From: Hoeflea marina
Lineage (GTDB): Bacteria > Pseudomonadota > Alphaproteobacteria > Rhizobiales > Rhizobiaceae
Length of the DNA: 64,000 nt
Assembly: GCF_003182275.1 (NCBI RefSeq)
Contig: NZ_QGTR01000005.1
Coordinates: 248,001-312,000 of the forward strand
Direction of reading: 5' to 3'
The translations under genes and the position numbers were made by a program. The notes below the pieces were generated by a model that saw only the letters and a list, made by a program, of their open reading frames with translations, made no database searches and had not been told where the DNA came from. Shown here piece after piece: positions 46,510 to 55,715 of this stretch (position 1 is the first letter of the stretch; each line of letters starts with the position of its first letter).

Positions 46510-46535
46510 AAGGCGTCGGGCAACCGGCGCCTTTT
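46510..46535 (+). terminator. Rho-independent terminator of rplS
   Basis: AAGGCGTCGG and CCGGCGCCTT pair over 10 bp (one G-T pair) with a GCAA loop, followed by TTTT. A second hairpin (CGCCGGTC / GACCGGCG, 46466-46485) lies just before it. Confidence 0.85.
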
Positions 46536-46544
46536 CGCGTTCAA

Positions 46545-46600
46545 GCATCCCCGGACGAAGTGCAGGTCCCTTCGTCGCAGCACACTGCATCCGACCCATG
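46545..46600 (+). repeat. Intergenic repeat family A, degenerate copy 3
   Basis: GCATCCCCGGACGAAGTG, then GGTCCCTTCGTCG and CTGCAT parallel the order of family A motifs at 2862 and 33685 (GGACGAGGTG, TCACGTCGTCG, AATGCGAC), with several differences. It follows the rplS terminator. Confidence 0.4.
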
Positions 46601-46656
46601 GCGTGGAACGGCCTGCGTCCACTGCGCGCGCCGTGAGGCCGCAAACGCCCGGCTAT

Positions 46657-47007
46657 CTATCCCCTGAGGATCTTCTCCATCGGCCGTCCCCTGGCAAGTT
46701 CGTCCACGAGCTTGTCTAGATAGCGGATCTCCCGCATCGTCGGTTCCTCGACCTCTTCCACCCGCACGCCGCAGACGACGCCCGTGATCAGAGACCGCGC
46801 CGGGTTCATCCCCGGCGCCTCGGCGAAGAAGGTCTCGAAATCGGTTTTCCTGTCCAGTTCGGTCTGCAGGCCGTCCTGGCTGTATCCGGTCAGCCAGCGG
46901 ATGATCGCATCGACCTCCGCCCGGCTGCGTCCCTTCCTCTCGGCCTTTGCGACATAGAGCGGATACACGCTCGCGACGCTGGTCGTGAAAATCCTGTGCT
47001 GGGCCAT
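46657..47007 (-). CDS. DUF2200 family protein
   Basis: 116 residues. The family is recognised from [104 protein letters not shown] at 47007 is preferred over an upstream in-frame ATG that lacks conserved residues. The small cytosolic fold is related to YdhG-like proteins; function unknown. It is one of the genes between rplS and leuC. Confidence 0.85.
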   Translation of the reverse strand: MAQHRIFTTSVASVYPLYVAKAERKGRSRAEVDAIIRWLTGYSQDGLQTELDRKTDFETFFAEAPGMNPARSLITGVVCGVRVEEVEEPTMREIRYLDKLVDELARGRPMEKILRG

Positions 47008-47180
47008 GATCCCTCCGATTCGATCGGTCCGCGCCTTCCTGGGTTGCATCTTAGGCGGCTTCGTGGCTGACGCAACCGCACCTCGGGCCCGTGGTCGGTC
47101 GCCCGTCCCGATCATTTATCCTTGTCATCCCCGTCGAGGGTGTGACAGTTTCCAGACTCCAGACCAGGGAGATTGCCGCC

Positions 47181-47975
47181 ATGACCGTTCTCAAGTCCTT
47201 CGCCCTCGCGGCCTTGGCCGCAGTCCTTGCCTTCCCGTCACTGGCCGCCGACCTGCCCGATCTCGGCGGCCGGGAGGTGGTGGTGGTCACCGAGAACGCC
47301 TATCCGCCGCTGCAGTTCATCGACGTCAGGACCGGCGAGGCGATCGGCTGGGAATATGACGCCATGAACGAGATCGCCAGGCGGCTCAATTTCAAGGTGT
47401 CCTATGAAAACACCTCCTGGGACGCGATGATTCCGGCGGTCTCCGAAGGCCAGTACCAGATCGGCATGACCGGCATCTCGATCAAGGAGGACCGCAAGGA
47501 GAAGGTGGATTTCTCCGATCCCTATCTGCGCTCGGAAATGTTCATGCTGGTGCGCGGCGACGAGGACCGCTTCGACGACGCCAAGAGCTTCGCCGCGCTG
47601 GACAGCGGCCTGGTCGGTGCCCAGCCTGGCACCACGCCGTTCTATGTCGCCGTCTACGACGTGCTCGACGGCAACGAGCAGAACCCACGCATCAAGCTGA
47701 TGGAAACCTTCGGCGCCACCGTGCAGGCGCTGAAGACCGGCGATGTCGACATGGTGCTGACCGACGGCGTCGCCGGCAAGGGCTATGCCGAGGCCTCCAA
47801 TGGCGGCCTCAAGCTGGTCGGCGGCCCGCTCGGCGCCGACGACTTCGGCTTTATCTTCCCCAAGGGCTCGGATCTCGTGGCCCCTGTCAACGCGGCCATC
47901 GCCGCCATGAAAGCAGACGGCAGCATGGACGCGCTCAACAAGAAGTGGTTCCTCGACTACAAGATCGGCGGCTAA
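47181..47975 (+). CDS. Amino-acid ABC transporter substrate-binding protein (SBP_bac_3)
   Basis: 264 residues with a signal peptide (MTVLKSFALAALAAVLAFPSLA, cleavage before ADLP). The SBP_bac_3 core: VVVVTENAYPPLQFIDVRTGEAIGWEYDAMNEIARRLNFKVSYENTSWDAMIPAVSEGQYQIGMTGISI, then FSDPYLRSEMFMLVRG and TDGVAGKGYAEASN. It is periplasmic and binds a polar amino acid or similar small ligand. ATG 47181 follows GGGAGATTG. The permease gene follows 9 bases later. Confidence 0.93.
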   Translation: MTVLKSFALAALAAVLAFPSLAADLPDLGGREVVVVTENAYPPLQFIDVRTGEAIGWEYDAMNEIARRLNFKVSYENTSWDAMIPAVSEGQYQIGMTGISIKEDRKEKVDFSDPYLRSEMFMLVRGDEDRFDDAKSFAALDSGLVGAQPGTTPFYVAVYDVLDGNEQNPRIKLMETFGATVQALKTGDVDMVLTDGVAGKGYAEASNGGLKLVGGPLGADDFGFIFPKGSDLVAPVNAAIAAMKADGSMDALNKKWFLDYKIGG

Positions 47976-47984
47976 GACCTGCCC

Positions 47985-48824
47985 GTGAACCCCGGCCTGC
48001 AGGCGCCGCAGCCCAACCCGGCGAAGAAGAAGCCTGACGACTTCCCCTGGTGGCTGGTGGCCGCCGGGTCGATCGCCGTGGCGGTGGCGCTTCTGATCGT
48101 CTCCAGCGGACTCTACCGGCAGATCTTCGCGATCGTCGCCAAGGGCGTCTGGATCACGATCGTCGTCACCCTCGTGGCCTTCGCGCTGGCCACGCTGCTG
48201 GGACTGCTGATCGCTGTGATGGGCCTTTCGGGGTCGAAGGCCCTGCGCCAGTCGGCCCGCTTCTATGTCGAGATCATCCGCGGCATTCCGATCCTGGTGC
48301 TGCTGTTCTACATTGCCTTTGTCGGCGCTCCCGGCGTCGTTGCCGGCTGGAACTGGCTGGTGACGCCGCTGCGCGAGGCGGGCCTGGTCGGTGAACTGCA
48401 GGTGCGCAGCGTGCCGCTGCTGTGGCGCGCGGTCGCGGCGCTGACCATCGGCTACTCCGCCTTCATCGCCGAGGTCTTCCGCGCCGGCATCCTCGCCGTC
48501 GAGCAGGGCCAGGTCGAGGCAGCCAAGGCTCTGGGGCTGAAGGCCTGGCCGCGCTTCCGGCTCATCGTGCTGCCGCAGGCGATCCGCACCATCCTGCCGC
48601 CACTCGGCAATGACTTCATCGCCATGATCAAGGATTCCTCGCTGGTATCGGTGCTGGGCGTCGCCGATCTCACCCAGATGGGGAAGGTCTATGCTGCCGG
48701 ATCCTTCCGCTTCTTCGAGACCTATTCCGTCGTCGCCTACGTCTATCTGCTTCTCACCGTCAGCCTGTCGCTGGGGCTGAGGCGGCTCGAGCGCAGGCTG
48801 CGCGAAGGCCGGCCGAGCGGCTGA
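47985..48824 (+). CDS. Amino-acid ABC transporter permease (HisM/GlnP type)
   Basis: 279 residues starting at GTG 47985. Six or so hydrophobic segments, starting FPWWLVAAGSIAVAVALLIV. The HisM-family motif VEIIRGIPILVLLFYIAFVG and the EAA loop EAAKALGLKAWPRFRLIVLPQAIRTILPPLGNDFIAMIKDSSLVSVLGVADL are present. No ATP-binding protein gene follows; the next gene is a small exported protein. The ATPase must be supplied from elsewhere, or the operon is incomplete. Confidence 0.93.
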   Translation: MNPGLQAPQPNPAKKKPDDFPWWLVAAGSIAVAVALLIVSSGLYRQIFAIVAKGVWITIVVTLVAFALATLLGLLIAVMGLSGSKALRQSARFYVEIIRGIPILVLLFYIAFVGAPGVVAGWNWLVTPLREAGLVGELQVRSVPLLWRAVAALTIGYSAFIAEVFRAGILAVEQGQVEAAKALGLKAWPRFRLIVLPQAIRTILPPLGNDFIAMIKDSSLVSVLGVADLTQMGKVYAAGSFRFFETYSVVAYVYLLLTVSLSLGLRRLERRLREGRPSG

Positions 48825-48968
48825 CCGCCGCTTGCTGCCGCCGTCTTTTGCCTGTGTCTGGCCCCAGGACCCTTGGCGCCGGCGCCGGGCGACCCCACAT
48901 GTTACAGGGAACTGGCGCACGGCGCGCGCCGGTCGCTCCCCACCGGAAGCCATCGAAAGGTCCGACCC

Positions 48969-49247
48969 ATGCAACGAATTCTCCTGATCGCACTCGTGGC
49001 TCTGATTGCGCTGCCGTCCGTCGCATCCGCCGAACGGGACCGCACCGGGCGCAAGCTCGACGCGATCCAGTCCGGCCGGCTGTACGATCCGATCCTGACG
49101 CCACAGATGAATCCCCGGTTCGAATTCAACGATCCCAACGCCGAGGCGAAATTCCTTCTCGACGTCCGCCAGGGGCGCTTCGATCTCAACCGGGTTCCCG
49201 AAGGCCAGCGCCAGTATTTCCAGTTCCAGCTGGAAAACGCCCGCTAA
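48969..49247 (+). CDS. Small exported hypothetical protein
   Basis: 92 residues with a signal peptide (MQRILLIALVALIALPSVASA, cleavage before ERDR). The ~70-residue mature part is charged, with NPRFEFNDPNAEAKFLLDVR and FQFQLENAR. No named domain is recognised. Codon use looks like its neighbours, which favours a real gene. It lies ~145 bases after the permease gene. It may have its own promoter. Confidence 0.6.
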   Translation: MQRILLIALVALIALPSVASAERDRTGRKLDAIQSGRLYDPILTPQMNPRFEFNDPNAEAKFLLDVRQGRFDLNRVPEGQRQYFQFQLENAR

Positions 49248-49253
49248 AGCCTG

Positions 49254-49303
49254 TCGTCCGAAGCATGCTGCGGTTTCGGTATCATGGCATGCCTGATTGC
49301 AGG
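49254..49303 (+). repeat. Intergenic repeat family B, copy 2
   Basis: TCGTCCGAAGCATGC, then GCGGTTTCGGTATCATGGCATGC aligns with 23725-23774 with one gap. The downstream hairpin of copy 1 is not seen here. Nothing else is recognised in the 271-base gap before mgtC. Confidence 0.55.
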
Positions 49304-49518
49304 AGCCGAGACACTGCCGGCGAAGAGAATGCGCCTCTCGCGGGGCCTTGCGCCCAACCGGGACCTTGGAGCGACTTTGCGGTTCGACGAGCAGCACAAC
49401 GACGCCTGCCTGCCGCATCGCCGCGCCGTGAGGCGGGATGCCGCGCCCGCGAGGCTCGGGGCATGCGCTGCCGCTGCCCGGTGGCGGAACCGTGCGCCTG
49501 GTGACGCATTCCTTCTGC

Positions 49519-50031
49519 ATGCAAGCGCTGATCGACGAATTCTCCCGACCGACCCATCTGCCCTACGCGGTGATCGCCGCGCGGCTGCTGTTGGCCACCT
49601 GCCTCGGTGCGGTGATCGGCTTCGAACGTGAACTCGCCGAACGCCCCGCCGGCCTGCGCACCCACATGATGGTCTGCCTGGCGGCGGCCACCTTTGCCGT
49701 CGTCGCCCTCGAGATCATCGCCATGCCGGTGTTCGACACCGACCATGTCCGCTCCGACCCGCTCCGGCTCGTGGAAGCCATCACCGCCGGTGTCGCCTTC
49801 CTCGCCGCCGGCACCATCCTGGTCAAGGGCGGCAAGCTGAGCGGTCTCACCACCGGCGCCGGAATGTGGCTGGCGGGTGCCACCGGGCTTTGCGCCGGCC
49901 TCGGCCTCTGGGCCATTGCCGCCATGGCCTGCCTGCTCGGTGCCCTGGTGCTGGCGCTGGCTCGGCGGCTGGAGACCGGGCTGCAGCTCAAGCCGCCTCA
50001 GGATCCGTCGGATCTCAAGCGCCGCGACTAG
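49519..50031 (+). CDS. MgtC/SapB family membrane protein
   Basis: 170 residues. Four to five hydrophobic segments. MgtC signature [43 protein letters not shown] near residue 20, and [21 protein letters not shown] and [23 protein letters not shown] 49519 begins the conserved part; a longer in-frame extension from 49438 is not conserved. The C-terminal ACT-like domain of Salmonella MgtC is absent, as in many short MgtC/SapB proteins. Roles proposed for relatives include Mg2+ or phosphate homeostasis and F-ATPase control. Confidence 0.9.
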   Translation: MQALIDEFSRPTHLPYAVIAARLLLATCLGAVIGFERELAERPAGLRTHMMVCLAAATFAVVALEIIAMPVFDTDHVRSDPLRLVEAITAGVAFLAAGTILVKGGKLSGLTTGAGMWLAGATGLCAGLGLWAIAAMACLLGALVLALARRLETGLQLKPPQDPSDLKRRD

Positions 50032-50261
50032 CCCGGCCAGATTGCCAACGGGGCAAAACGCTGGTATCAGCAGGCCATGGAAACGATGTTCGGAACAGCC
50101 GCCCGCAAGGCCATCATTCTGCAGGACGCCAAGCGTCTGCCGGGTCGATTCCTTGCCTGGATTTCCGGCGTCCGCGCTGCCCGTCGGCCGCTTTTCGCCT
50201 GACGACGCCCGGCCGCTGCCGGTCCGAATTTCCATTTGCACCACCGCCAAGGACAGATCCC

Positions 50262-51671
50262 ATGACCGCACCGCGCACGCTTTACGACAAGATCTGGGAC
50301 GACCATGTCGTCGCCCAGCAGGAAGACGGCACCTGCCTGCTCTATATCGACCGCCACCTGGTGCATGAAGTCACCAGCCCCCAGGCCTTCGAGGGGCTGC
50401 GCACCACCGGCCGCAACGTGCACGCGCCGCAGAAGACCCTGGCCGTGGTTGACCATAATGTCCCCACCTCGCCCGACCGGGCCCAAGGGATCAAGAACGA
50501 GGAAAGCCGCATTCAGGTGGAGGCGCTGGCCACCAACGCCGCCGAGTTCGGCGTCGAGTATTTCAACGAGAACGACAGCCGCCAGGGCATCGTCCACATC
50601 GTCGGTCCGGAACAGGGCTTCACCCTGCCCGGCGCCACGATTGTCTGCGGCGACAGCCACACCTCGACCCACGGGGCGTTCGGCGCGCTCGCCCATGGCA
50701 TCGGCACCTCGGAGGTCGAGCATGTGCTCGCCACCCAGACGCTGATCCAGAAGAAGGCCAAGAACATGCTTGTGCAGGTCGATGGCCGGCTCCCCGACGG
50801 TGTGTCGGCCAAGGACATCATCCTTGCCATCATCGGCGAGATCGGCACCGCCGGCGGCACCGGCCATGTCATTGAATTCGCCGGCGAGGCCATTCGCGCC
50901 CTGTCGATGGAAGGCCGCATGACGGTCTGCAACATGACCATCGAAGGCGGCGCCCGCGCCGGACTGATCGCGCCCGACGAGAAGACCTTCGAGTACATAA
51001 AGGGCCGCCCACGCGCGCCGAAGGGCGAAGACTGGGACAAGGCCATGGCCTGGTGGCAGGAGCTCAAGACCGACGAGGGCGCCCATTTCGACAAGGTTGT
51101 CCGGCTCGATGCCGCCAGCCTGCCGCCGATCGTCTCCTGGGGTTCCTCGCCCGAGGACGTGATTTCGGTCACCGGCGAAGTCCCCGATCCCGACCTGATC
51201 GCCGATGAATCCAAGCGCACCTCGAAGTGGCGGGCGCTCGATTACATGGGTCTCAAGCCCGGCACCAGGATCACCGACATCGCCATCGACCGGGTCTTCA
51301 TCGGCTCCTGCACCAACGGCCGCATCGAGGACCTGCGCGCCGCAGCGGCCGTCGTCGAGGGCAAGAGCGTCTATCCGAGCGTGGACGCGATGATCGTGCC
51401 CGGCTCCGGCCTGGTCAAGGCGCAGGCCGAGGCGGAGGGCCTCGACGTGATCTTCAAGGCGGCGGGCTTCGACTGGCGCGAGCCGGGCTGCTCCATGTGC
51501 CTGGCCATGAACGACGACCGGCTCAAGCCCGGCGAGCGCTGCGCGTCGACGTCGAACCGCAATTTCGAGGGCCGCCAGGGCTTCAAGGGCCGTACCCATC
51601 TGGTCTCGCCGACCATGGCCGCGGCCGCCGCGATCGCCGGCCACTTCGTCGACATCCGCGAATGGCAGTAA
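50262..51671 (+). CDS. leuC: 3-isopropylmalate dehydratase large subunit
   Basis: 469 residues. It isomerises 2- to 3-isopropylmalate in leucine synthesis with LeuD (not in the window). The Fe-S cysteines are in [13 protein letters not shown] and CSMCLAMN near residues 345-410. [31 protein letters not shown] is the aconitase-fold signature near residue 130. ATG 50262 ([17 protein letters not shown]) follows AAGGACAG. A 41-codon ORF at 50077-50202 in the leader lacks a leucine run, so it does not look like a classic leader peptide. Confidence 0.97.
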   Translation: MTAPRTLYDKIWDDHVVAQQEDGTCLLYIDRHLVHEVTSPQAFEGLRTTGRNVHAPQKTLAVVDHNVPTSPDRAQGIKNEESRIQVEALATNAAEFGVEYFNENDSRQGIVHIVGPEQGFTLPGATIVCGDSHTSTHGAFGALAHGIGTSEVEHVLATQTLIQKKAKNMLVQVDGRLPDGVSAKDIILAIIGEIGTAGGTGHVIEFAGEAIRALSMEGRMTVCNMTIEGGARAGLIAPDEKTFEYIKGRPRAPKGEDWDKAMAWWQELKTDEGAHFDKVVRLDAASLPPIVSWGSSPEDVISVTGEVPDPDLIADESKRTSKWRALDYMGLKPGTRITDIAIDRVFIGSCTNGRIEDLRAAAAVVEGKSVYPSVDAMIVPGSGLVKAQAEAEGLDVIFKAAGFDWREPGCSMCLAMNDDRLKPGERCASTSNRNFEGRQGFKGRTHLVSPTMAAAAAIAGHFVDIREWQ

Positions 51672-51702
51672 CGCTCTTCCCGCGCTAATTATGCAAGTGG
51701 CA

Positions 51703-51730
51703 AAACGGGCGCCCGAAGGGGCGCCCGTTT
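51703..51730 (+). terminator. Terminator of leuC
   Basis: AAACGGGCGCC and GGCGCCCGTTT form an 11-bp perfect stem with a CGAAGG loop, ending in TTTCGATTCT. It lies 32 bases after the leuC stop and may also serve the convergent gene at 51750. Confidence 0.8.
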
Positions 51731-51749
51731 CGATTCTCATCCGCCGGAT

Positions 51750-52217
51750 TCAGGGTCGGATGACGCACACCGAGCCGGCGTCGTGGCAGTGAGTGCCCTG
51801 GCCTTTCGGCTTGACCCTGATGATCTTCGGTCCCTTGCCGGCTGCCGGGGCGGGAATGATGCCCGGCTCGGCGTCGCGCCCGGAAAGCGAGAAATAGATG
51901 CCGTTGCCGCGGTCGCGCTCGGCATCGAGATCACCCGAAAATGTCCCCAGGCCCGGCACGCGGTCTGGCAGCGGACCGTTGCCGTAGAGGGGCTGGCCCT
52001 TGAAACCGCGATGGCCGTACCGGCCCTTGTGGCGCCGGTCCCAGCGGTGATGGCGGTTGCCGCTGTGCCCGTCGTCGCGCCAGCTCGAATGCCATCCTTG
52101 ATGCTTGACGACGCCGGAGACGGGCAGCTCGTCCGCCACGGCGCCGGGAGCGGCGATCATCAGGGAGCCGGCCGCCAGCGCGGCCATCAGTGTTCGGCAC
52201 ATCGGAATTGGGCGCAT
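51750..52217 (-). CDS. Exported His/Arg/Gly-rich hypothetical protein
   Basis: 155 residues. ATG 52217 follows AAGGAGC. Signal peptide MRPIPMCRTLMAALAAGSLM...APGAVA, cleavage near ADELP. The mature protein is rich in His, Arg and Gly (HQGWHSSWRDDGHSGNRHHRWDRRH), then has an acidic/Gly region and a C-terminus KIIRVKPKGQGTHCHDAGSVCVIRP with two cysteines. This could bind metal, but no known domain is recognised. It converges with leuC. Confidence 0.65.
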   Translation of the reverse strand: MRPIPMCRTLMAALAAGSLMIAAPGAVADELPVSGVVKHQGWHSSWRDDGHSGNRHHRWDRRHKGRYGHRGFKGQPLYGNGPLPDRVPGLGTFSGDLDAERDRGNGIYFSLSGRDAEPGIIPAPAAGKGPKIIRVKPKGQGTHCHDAGSVCVIRP

Positions 52218-52399
52218 CGGAGCGCTCCTTCGGTTGCTGCTGTTTGCCGGAATCCTGCATGATCCGGGCCGACAAGTCACGGCTTGCCACCGCAAACCTC
52301 ATCTTAACCTTAAGAACGAGATTTGTGCCGCCCGGTTCCCCGCCGCCCGATTCCGGCCGATCCTGCTTGCGGCAATTCTGAATAAGACGTCCGTCAGGC

Positions 52400-52427
52400 T
52401 TGACGTGGGCGGGCTTTCTCCGACAAT
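52400..52427 (+). promoter_or_regulatory. Possible promoter of the following GNAT gene
   Basis: TTGACG (52400-52405), a 16-base spacer and GACAAT (52422-52427) resemble a housekeeping promoter. The predicted start would fall at or next to the ATG at 52434, implying a leaderless mRNA. Confidence 0.35.
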
Positions 52428-52433
52428 GGCGCC

Positions 52434-52904
52434 ATGATCACGGACCCCCAGCTTGACATCGACATCGCGGCGCTCCGGCTCGCCGACGCCCATCATCTGG
52501 CACCGCTCCTGGCAGCCTACGTGCAGTCGCTCAAGCGCGGCGCGCCGCGCCGTCCCGACCAGTTCTACGCCGAAACCCTCCTGCAGGATCGCACCGCGCA
52601 GATCTTCGGTGCCCGGATCGGCGCCGAGCTGGTGGGTTTCGTCATCTTCTACGACCTGCCCGATCCGCTCACCGGCATGCGGCTGGGGCAGGTTGACCAT
52701 CTCTATGTCAGCCACAACCACCGCAGCCTCGGCATTGCCCAGGCGATGATCGACGTGCTGGCCGAGGAGAGCGACGCGCGATCCTGGTCGCGGCTGGTGT
52801 TCAACGCCCCGCGCCAGCCCGACGACGGTCGCAAGCTCTACGAGCGGATTGCCACCAAGGCGGACTTCTCGAGCTGGGAAATGCGCTTCATGTCCCGCGA
52901 TTGA
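52434..52904 (+). CDS. GNAT family N-acetyltransferase
   Basis: 156 residues. The GNAT core is seen in GARIGAELVGFVIFYDLPDP, QVDHLYVSHNHRSLGIAQAMIDVLA (CoA loop) and LVFNAPRQPDDGRKLYERIATKADFSSWEMRF. The N-terminus has the usual DIAALRLADAHHLAPLLAAYVQS. The substrate is unknown. No ribosome-binding site is seen upstream; the possible promoter ends 7 bases before the ATG. The 176-base gap before sdhC has no gene. Confidence 0.85.
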   Translation: MITDPQLDIDIAALRLADAHHLAPLLAAYVQSLKRGAPRRPDQFYAETLLQDRTAQIFGARIGAELVGFVIFYDLPDPLTGMRLGQVDHLYVSHNHRSLGIAQAMIDVLAEESDARSWSRLVFNAPRQPDDGRKLYERIATKADFSSWEMRFMSRD

Positions 52905-53080
52905 GAAAGTCTCGCGGCGCGCCTCGGGGACGGAGGCGCCCTCCCGCCGCTCGGCGCTTCGACCAAAGACCACCGCATTGCAGCAAACTCCGCTTTGACG
53001 CGGTGCATATAACGCACTAAAACCACCCCACGCCGTGCGCCGAATTCGGTTCCGGTCCGTGAAATCAGGACGAGGTCCCT

Positions 53081-53476
53081 ATGACCAATGTGAGTCGAAA
53101 CCGCCCGCTATCCCCGCATTTGACCGTCTGGCGCCCGACCATCACCTATGTGATGTCGATTGTTCACCGAATCACCGGCGTGGCGCTCTATGCAGGAACC
53201 TTGCTGGTCGCCGCATGGCTGATCGCCGCAGCCTCCGGGCCGGAGAGCTTCGAGCGGGTCAACGCCCTGTTCGGCTCGCTCATCGGCCGCCTCGTGCTGC
53301 TGGGCTACACCTGGGCGCTGATGCATCACATGCTCGGCGGACTGCGCCATCTGGTCTGGGACACCGGCCGCGGCCTCGGCAAGTATGAGTCGCGCAAATT
53401 CGGCTGGGCCACCATCGCGGGCTCGGTGACGCTGACGATCCTGATCTGGATCGCCGGCTTCGCGTTGCGGTCCTAG
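53081..53476 (+). CDS. sdhC: Succinate dehydrogenase cytochrome b556 subunit SdhC
   Basis: 131 residues, three helices. RPLSPHLTVWRPTITYVMSIVHRITGVALYAGTLLVAA is the SdhC signature (heme/quinone His in SIVHRITG); MHHMLGGLRHLVWDTG holds the heme b ligand. It anchors Complex II and binds ubiquinone. It opens the sdhCDAB operon, with the ATG 9 bases after a GGACGAGG-like site. Confidence 0.96.
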   Translation: MTNVSRNRPLSPHLTVWRPTITYVMSIVHRITGVALYAGTLLVAAWLIAAASGPESFERVNALFGSLIGRLVLLGYTWALMHHMLGGLRHLVWDTGRGLGKYESRKFGWATIAGSVTLTILIWIAGFALRS

Positions 53477-53485
53477 GAGACACTG

Positions 53486-53866
53486 ATGAGCATGCGCACC
53501 CCCCTCAGCCGCGTCCGCGGCCTCGGCTCCGCCCATGAAGGCACCGACCATTTCTGGCGCCAGCGCCTGACCGCGGTGGCCAACATACCGCTGATGCTGT
53601 TCTTCGTCATCTTTCTCGTCCGCTACAGCGACGCCACCCACGCCGAAGTGGTCGCGGCTCTCGCCAATCCCTTCGTCGCGGTCGTCTTCGGGCTGATGCT
53701 GGTCTCTGGCCTCTTCCACATGCGGCTCGGCATGCAGATCGTGCTCGAGGATTACGTCCACGGCGAGGGCGCCAAGATTGTCGTCCTGATGCTCAACACC
53801 TTCTTCACGATCGCGGTCGGCGCCGTTGCGCTCTTTGCCGTTCTCAAACTCGGCTTTGGAGGCTGA
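53486..53866 (+). CDS. sdhD: Succinate dehydrogenase membrane anchor SdhD
   Basis: 126 residues, three helices. RVRGLGSAHEGTDHFWRQRLTAVANIPLMLFFVIFLV and the third-helix region MRLGMQIVLEDYVHGEGAKIVVLMLN (heme b His) are the standard features. It completes the membrane part of Complex II with SdhC. Gap to sdhC is 9 bases. Confidence 0.96.
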   Translation: MSMRTPLSRVRGLGSAHEGTDHFWRQRLTAVANIPLMLFFVIFLVRYSDATHAEVVAALANPFVAVVFGLMLVSGLFHMRLGMQIVLEDYVHGEGAKIVVLMLNTFFTIAVGAVALFAVLKLGFGG

Positions 53867-53872
53867 CTGCCC

Positions 53873-55699
53873 ATGGCACCCAATTCCACCCGCACCGTCA
53901 ACGGCCGCGACTACACCATCGTCGACCATTCCTATGACGTCGTCGTCGTCGGCGCCGGCGGCGCAGGCCTGCGCGCCACACTCGGCATGGCCGAGCAGGG
54001 CTTCAAGACCGCCTGCGTCACCAAGGTGTTTCCGACCCGCTCGCACACGGTTGCCGCCCAGGGCGGCATCGCCGCGTCGCTGACCAACATGACGCCCGAT
54101 TCCTGGCAGTGGCATCTCTACGACACCGTCAAGGGTTCCGACTGGCTCGGCGATGTCGATGCCATGCAGTATCTGGTCATGGAAGCGCCCAAGGCCGTCT
54201 ACGAGCTCGAGCATTACGGCGTGCCGTTCTCGCGCACCGAGGATGGCAAGATCTATCAGCGCCCCTTCGGCGGCCACATGCAGAACTACGGCGAAGGCCC
54301 TCCGGTGCAGCGCACCTGTGCCGCCGCCGACCGCACCGGCCACGCCATCCTGCACACGCTCTACGGCCAGTCGCTCAAGCACAATGCCGAATTCTTCATC
54401 GAGTATTTCGGCGTCGACCTGATCATGGAGGACGACGGCCGCTGCACCGGCGTGCTGGCCTGGAACCTCGATGACGGCACCATCCACCGCTTCTCCGCCA
54501 AGATGGTGGTGCTGGCCACCGGCGGCTACGGCCGCGCCTATTTCTCCGCCACCTCGGCGCACACCTGCACCGGCGACGGCGGCGGCATGATCGCGCGCGC
54601 CGGCCTGCCGCTGCAGGACATGGAGTTCGTCCAGTTCCACCCCACCGGCATCTATGGCGCCGGCTGCCTGATCACCGAGGGCGCCCGCGGCGAAGGCGGT
54701 TATCTGGTCAATTCCGAGGGCGAGCGCTTCATGGAGCGCTATGCCCCTTCCGCCAAGGACCTGGCCTCGCGCGACGTCGTCTCGCGCTGCATGACCATGG
54801 AAATCCGCGAGGGCCGCGGCGTCGGCAAGGACAAGGACCACATCTTCCTGCATCTCGACCATCTCGATCCGGCCGTGCTGGCCGAGCGGCTTCCGGGCAT
54901 TTCCGAGAGCGCCAAGATCTTCGCCGGCGTCGATCTCACACGCGAGCCGATCCCGGTGCTGCCGACCGTCCACTACAACATGGGCGGCGTGCCGACCAAT
55001 TTCTGGGGCGAGGTGCTCAACCCGACCACCGACGAGCCTGACCGGGTTACACCCGGCCTGATGGCCGTCGGCGAAGCCGGCTGCGCCTCAGTGCACGGCG
55101 CCAACCGTCTGGGCTCCAATTCGCTCATCGACCTGGTCGTCTTCGGCCGCGCCGCCGCCATCCGCGCCGGCGAAGTCATCGACCGCGCCGCCTCGATCCC
55201 GCCGGTCAACGAGAAGGCCTGCGAGAAGATCATGGCCCGCTTCGACAGGCTGCGCTTTGCCGACGGCGGCACGCCGACGGCGGTGCTGCGAGAGAAGATG
55301 CAGCGCACCATGCAGGAGGACGCCGCCGTCTTCCGCACCCAGGAATCACTTGAATCTGGCGTCCGCCGCATGACCGACATCTGGGCCGAGATGGCCGACG
55401 TCAAGGTCACCGACCGCTCGATGATCTGGAATTCCGACCTGATGGAAACGCTGGAACTGGAAAACCTGATGGCCAACGCCATGGTCACCGTGACCGGCGC
55501 CGAGGCGCGCAAGGAAAGCCGCGGGGCGCATGCGCGCGAGGACTTCCAGGCCCGCGACGACGTCAACTGGCGCAAGCACACGCTGTCCTGGGTCAATGAC
55601 GCCGGTGAGGTGCGGCTCGACTACCGCCCGGTGCACACCGAGCTGATCGCAGACGGCATCGACATCGCCAAGATCGCGCCCAAGGCGCGGGTGTACTGA
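53873..55699 (+). CDS. sdhA: Succinate dehydrogenase flavoprotein subunit SdhA
   Basis: 608 residues. N-terminal FAD fold [21 protein letters not shown]; covalent FAD His58 in [11 protein letters not shown]; active-site residues in [27 protein letters not shown] and later the catalytic Arg in [12 protein letters not shown]; the capping domain and C-terminal [11 protein letters not shown] equivalent ([22 protein letters not shown]). It oxidises succinate to fumarate, passing electrons to SdhB. ATG is 6 bases after sdhD. Confidence 0.98.
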   Translation: MAPNSTRTVNGRDYTIVDHSYDVVVVGAGGAGLRATLGMAEQGFKTACVTKVFPTRSHTVAAQGGIAASLTNMTPDSWQWHLYDTVKGSDWLGDVDAMQYLVMEAPKAVYELEHYGVPFSRTEDGKIYQRPFGGHMQNYGEGPPVQRTCAAADRTGHAILHTLYGQSLKHNAEFFIEYFGVDLIMEDDGRCTGVLAWNLDDGTIHRFSAKMVVLATGGYGRAYFSATSAHTCTGDGGGMIARAGLPLQDMEFVQFHPTGIYGAGCLITEGARGEGGYLVNSEGERFMERYAPSAKDLASRDVVSRCMTMEIREGRGVGKDKDHIFLHLDHLDPAVLAERLPGISESAKIFAGVDLTREPIPVLPTVHYNMGGVPTNFWGEVLNPTTDEPDRVTPGLMAVGEAGCASVHGANRLGSNSLIDLVVFGRAAAIRAGEVIDRAASIPPVNEKACEKIMARFDRLRFADGGTPTAVLREKMQRTMQEDAAVFRTQESLESGVRRMTDIWAEMADVKVTDRSMIWNSDLMETLELENLMANAMVTVTGAEARKESRGAHAREDFQARDDVNWRKHTLSWVNDAGEVRLDYRPVHTELIADGIDIAKIAPKARVY

Positions 55700-55715
55700 T
55701 TGAGGATCCGGCCAA

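Noticed and set aside
47238-49520. Minus-strand frame antisense to the ABC genes
   Set aside because: It lies across two well-supported genes and has a typical shadow composition.
50077-50202. 41-codon ORF in the leuC leader
   Set aside because: It has no leucine run or terminator/antiterminator pair as a leuC leader peptide would, and no clear ribosome-binding site. Coding is not supported.
52990-53025. Promoter of sdhC around TTGACG at 52995
   Set aside because: The best -10-like sequences (CATATA, CTAAAA) are at poor spacings, so no site was called.
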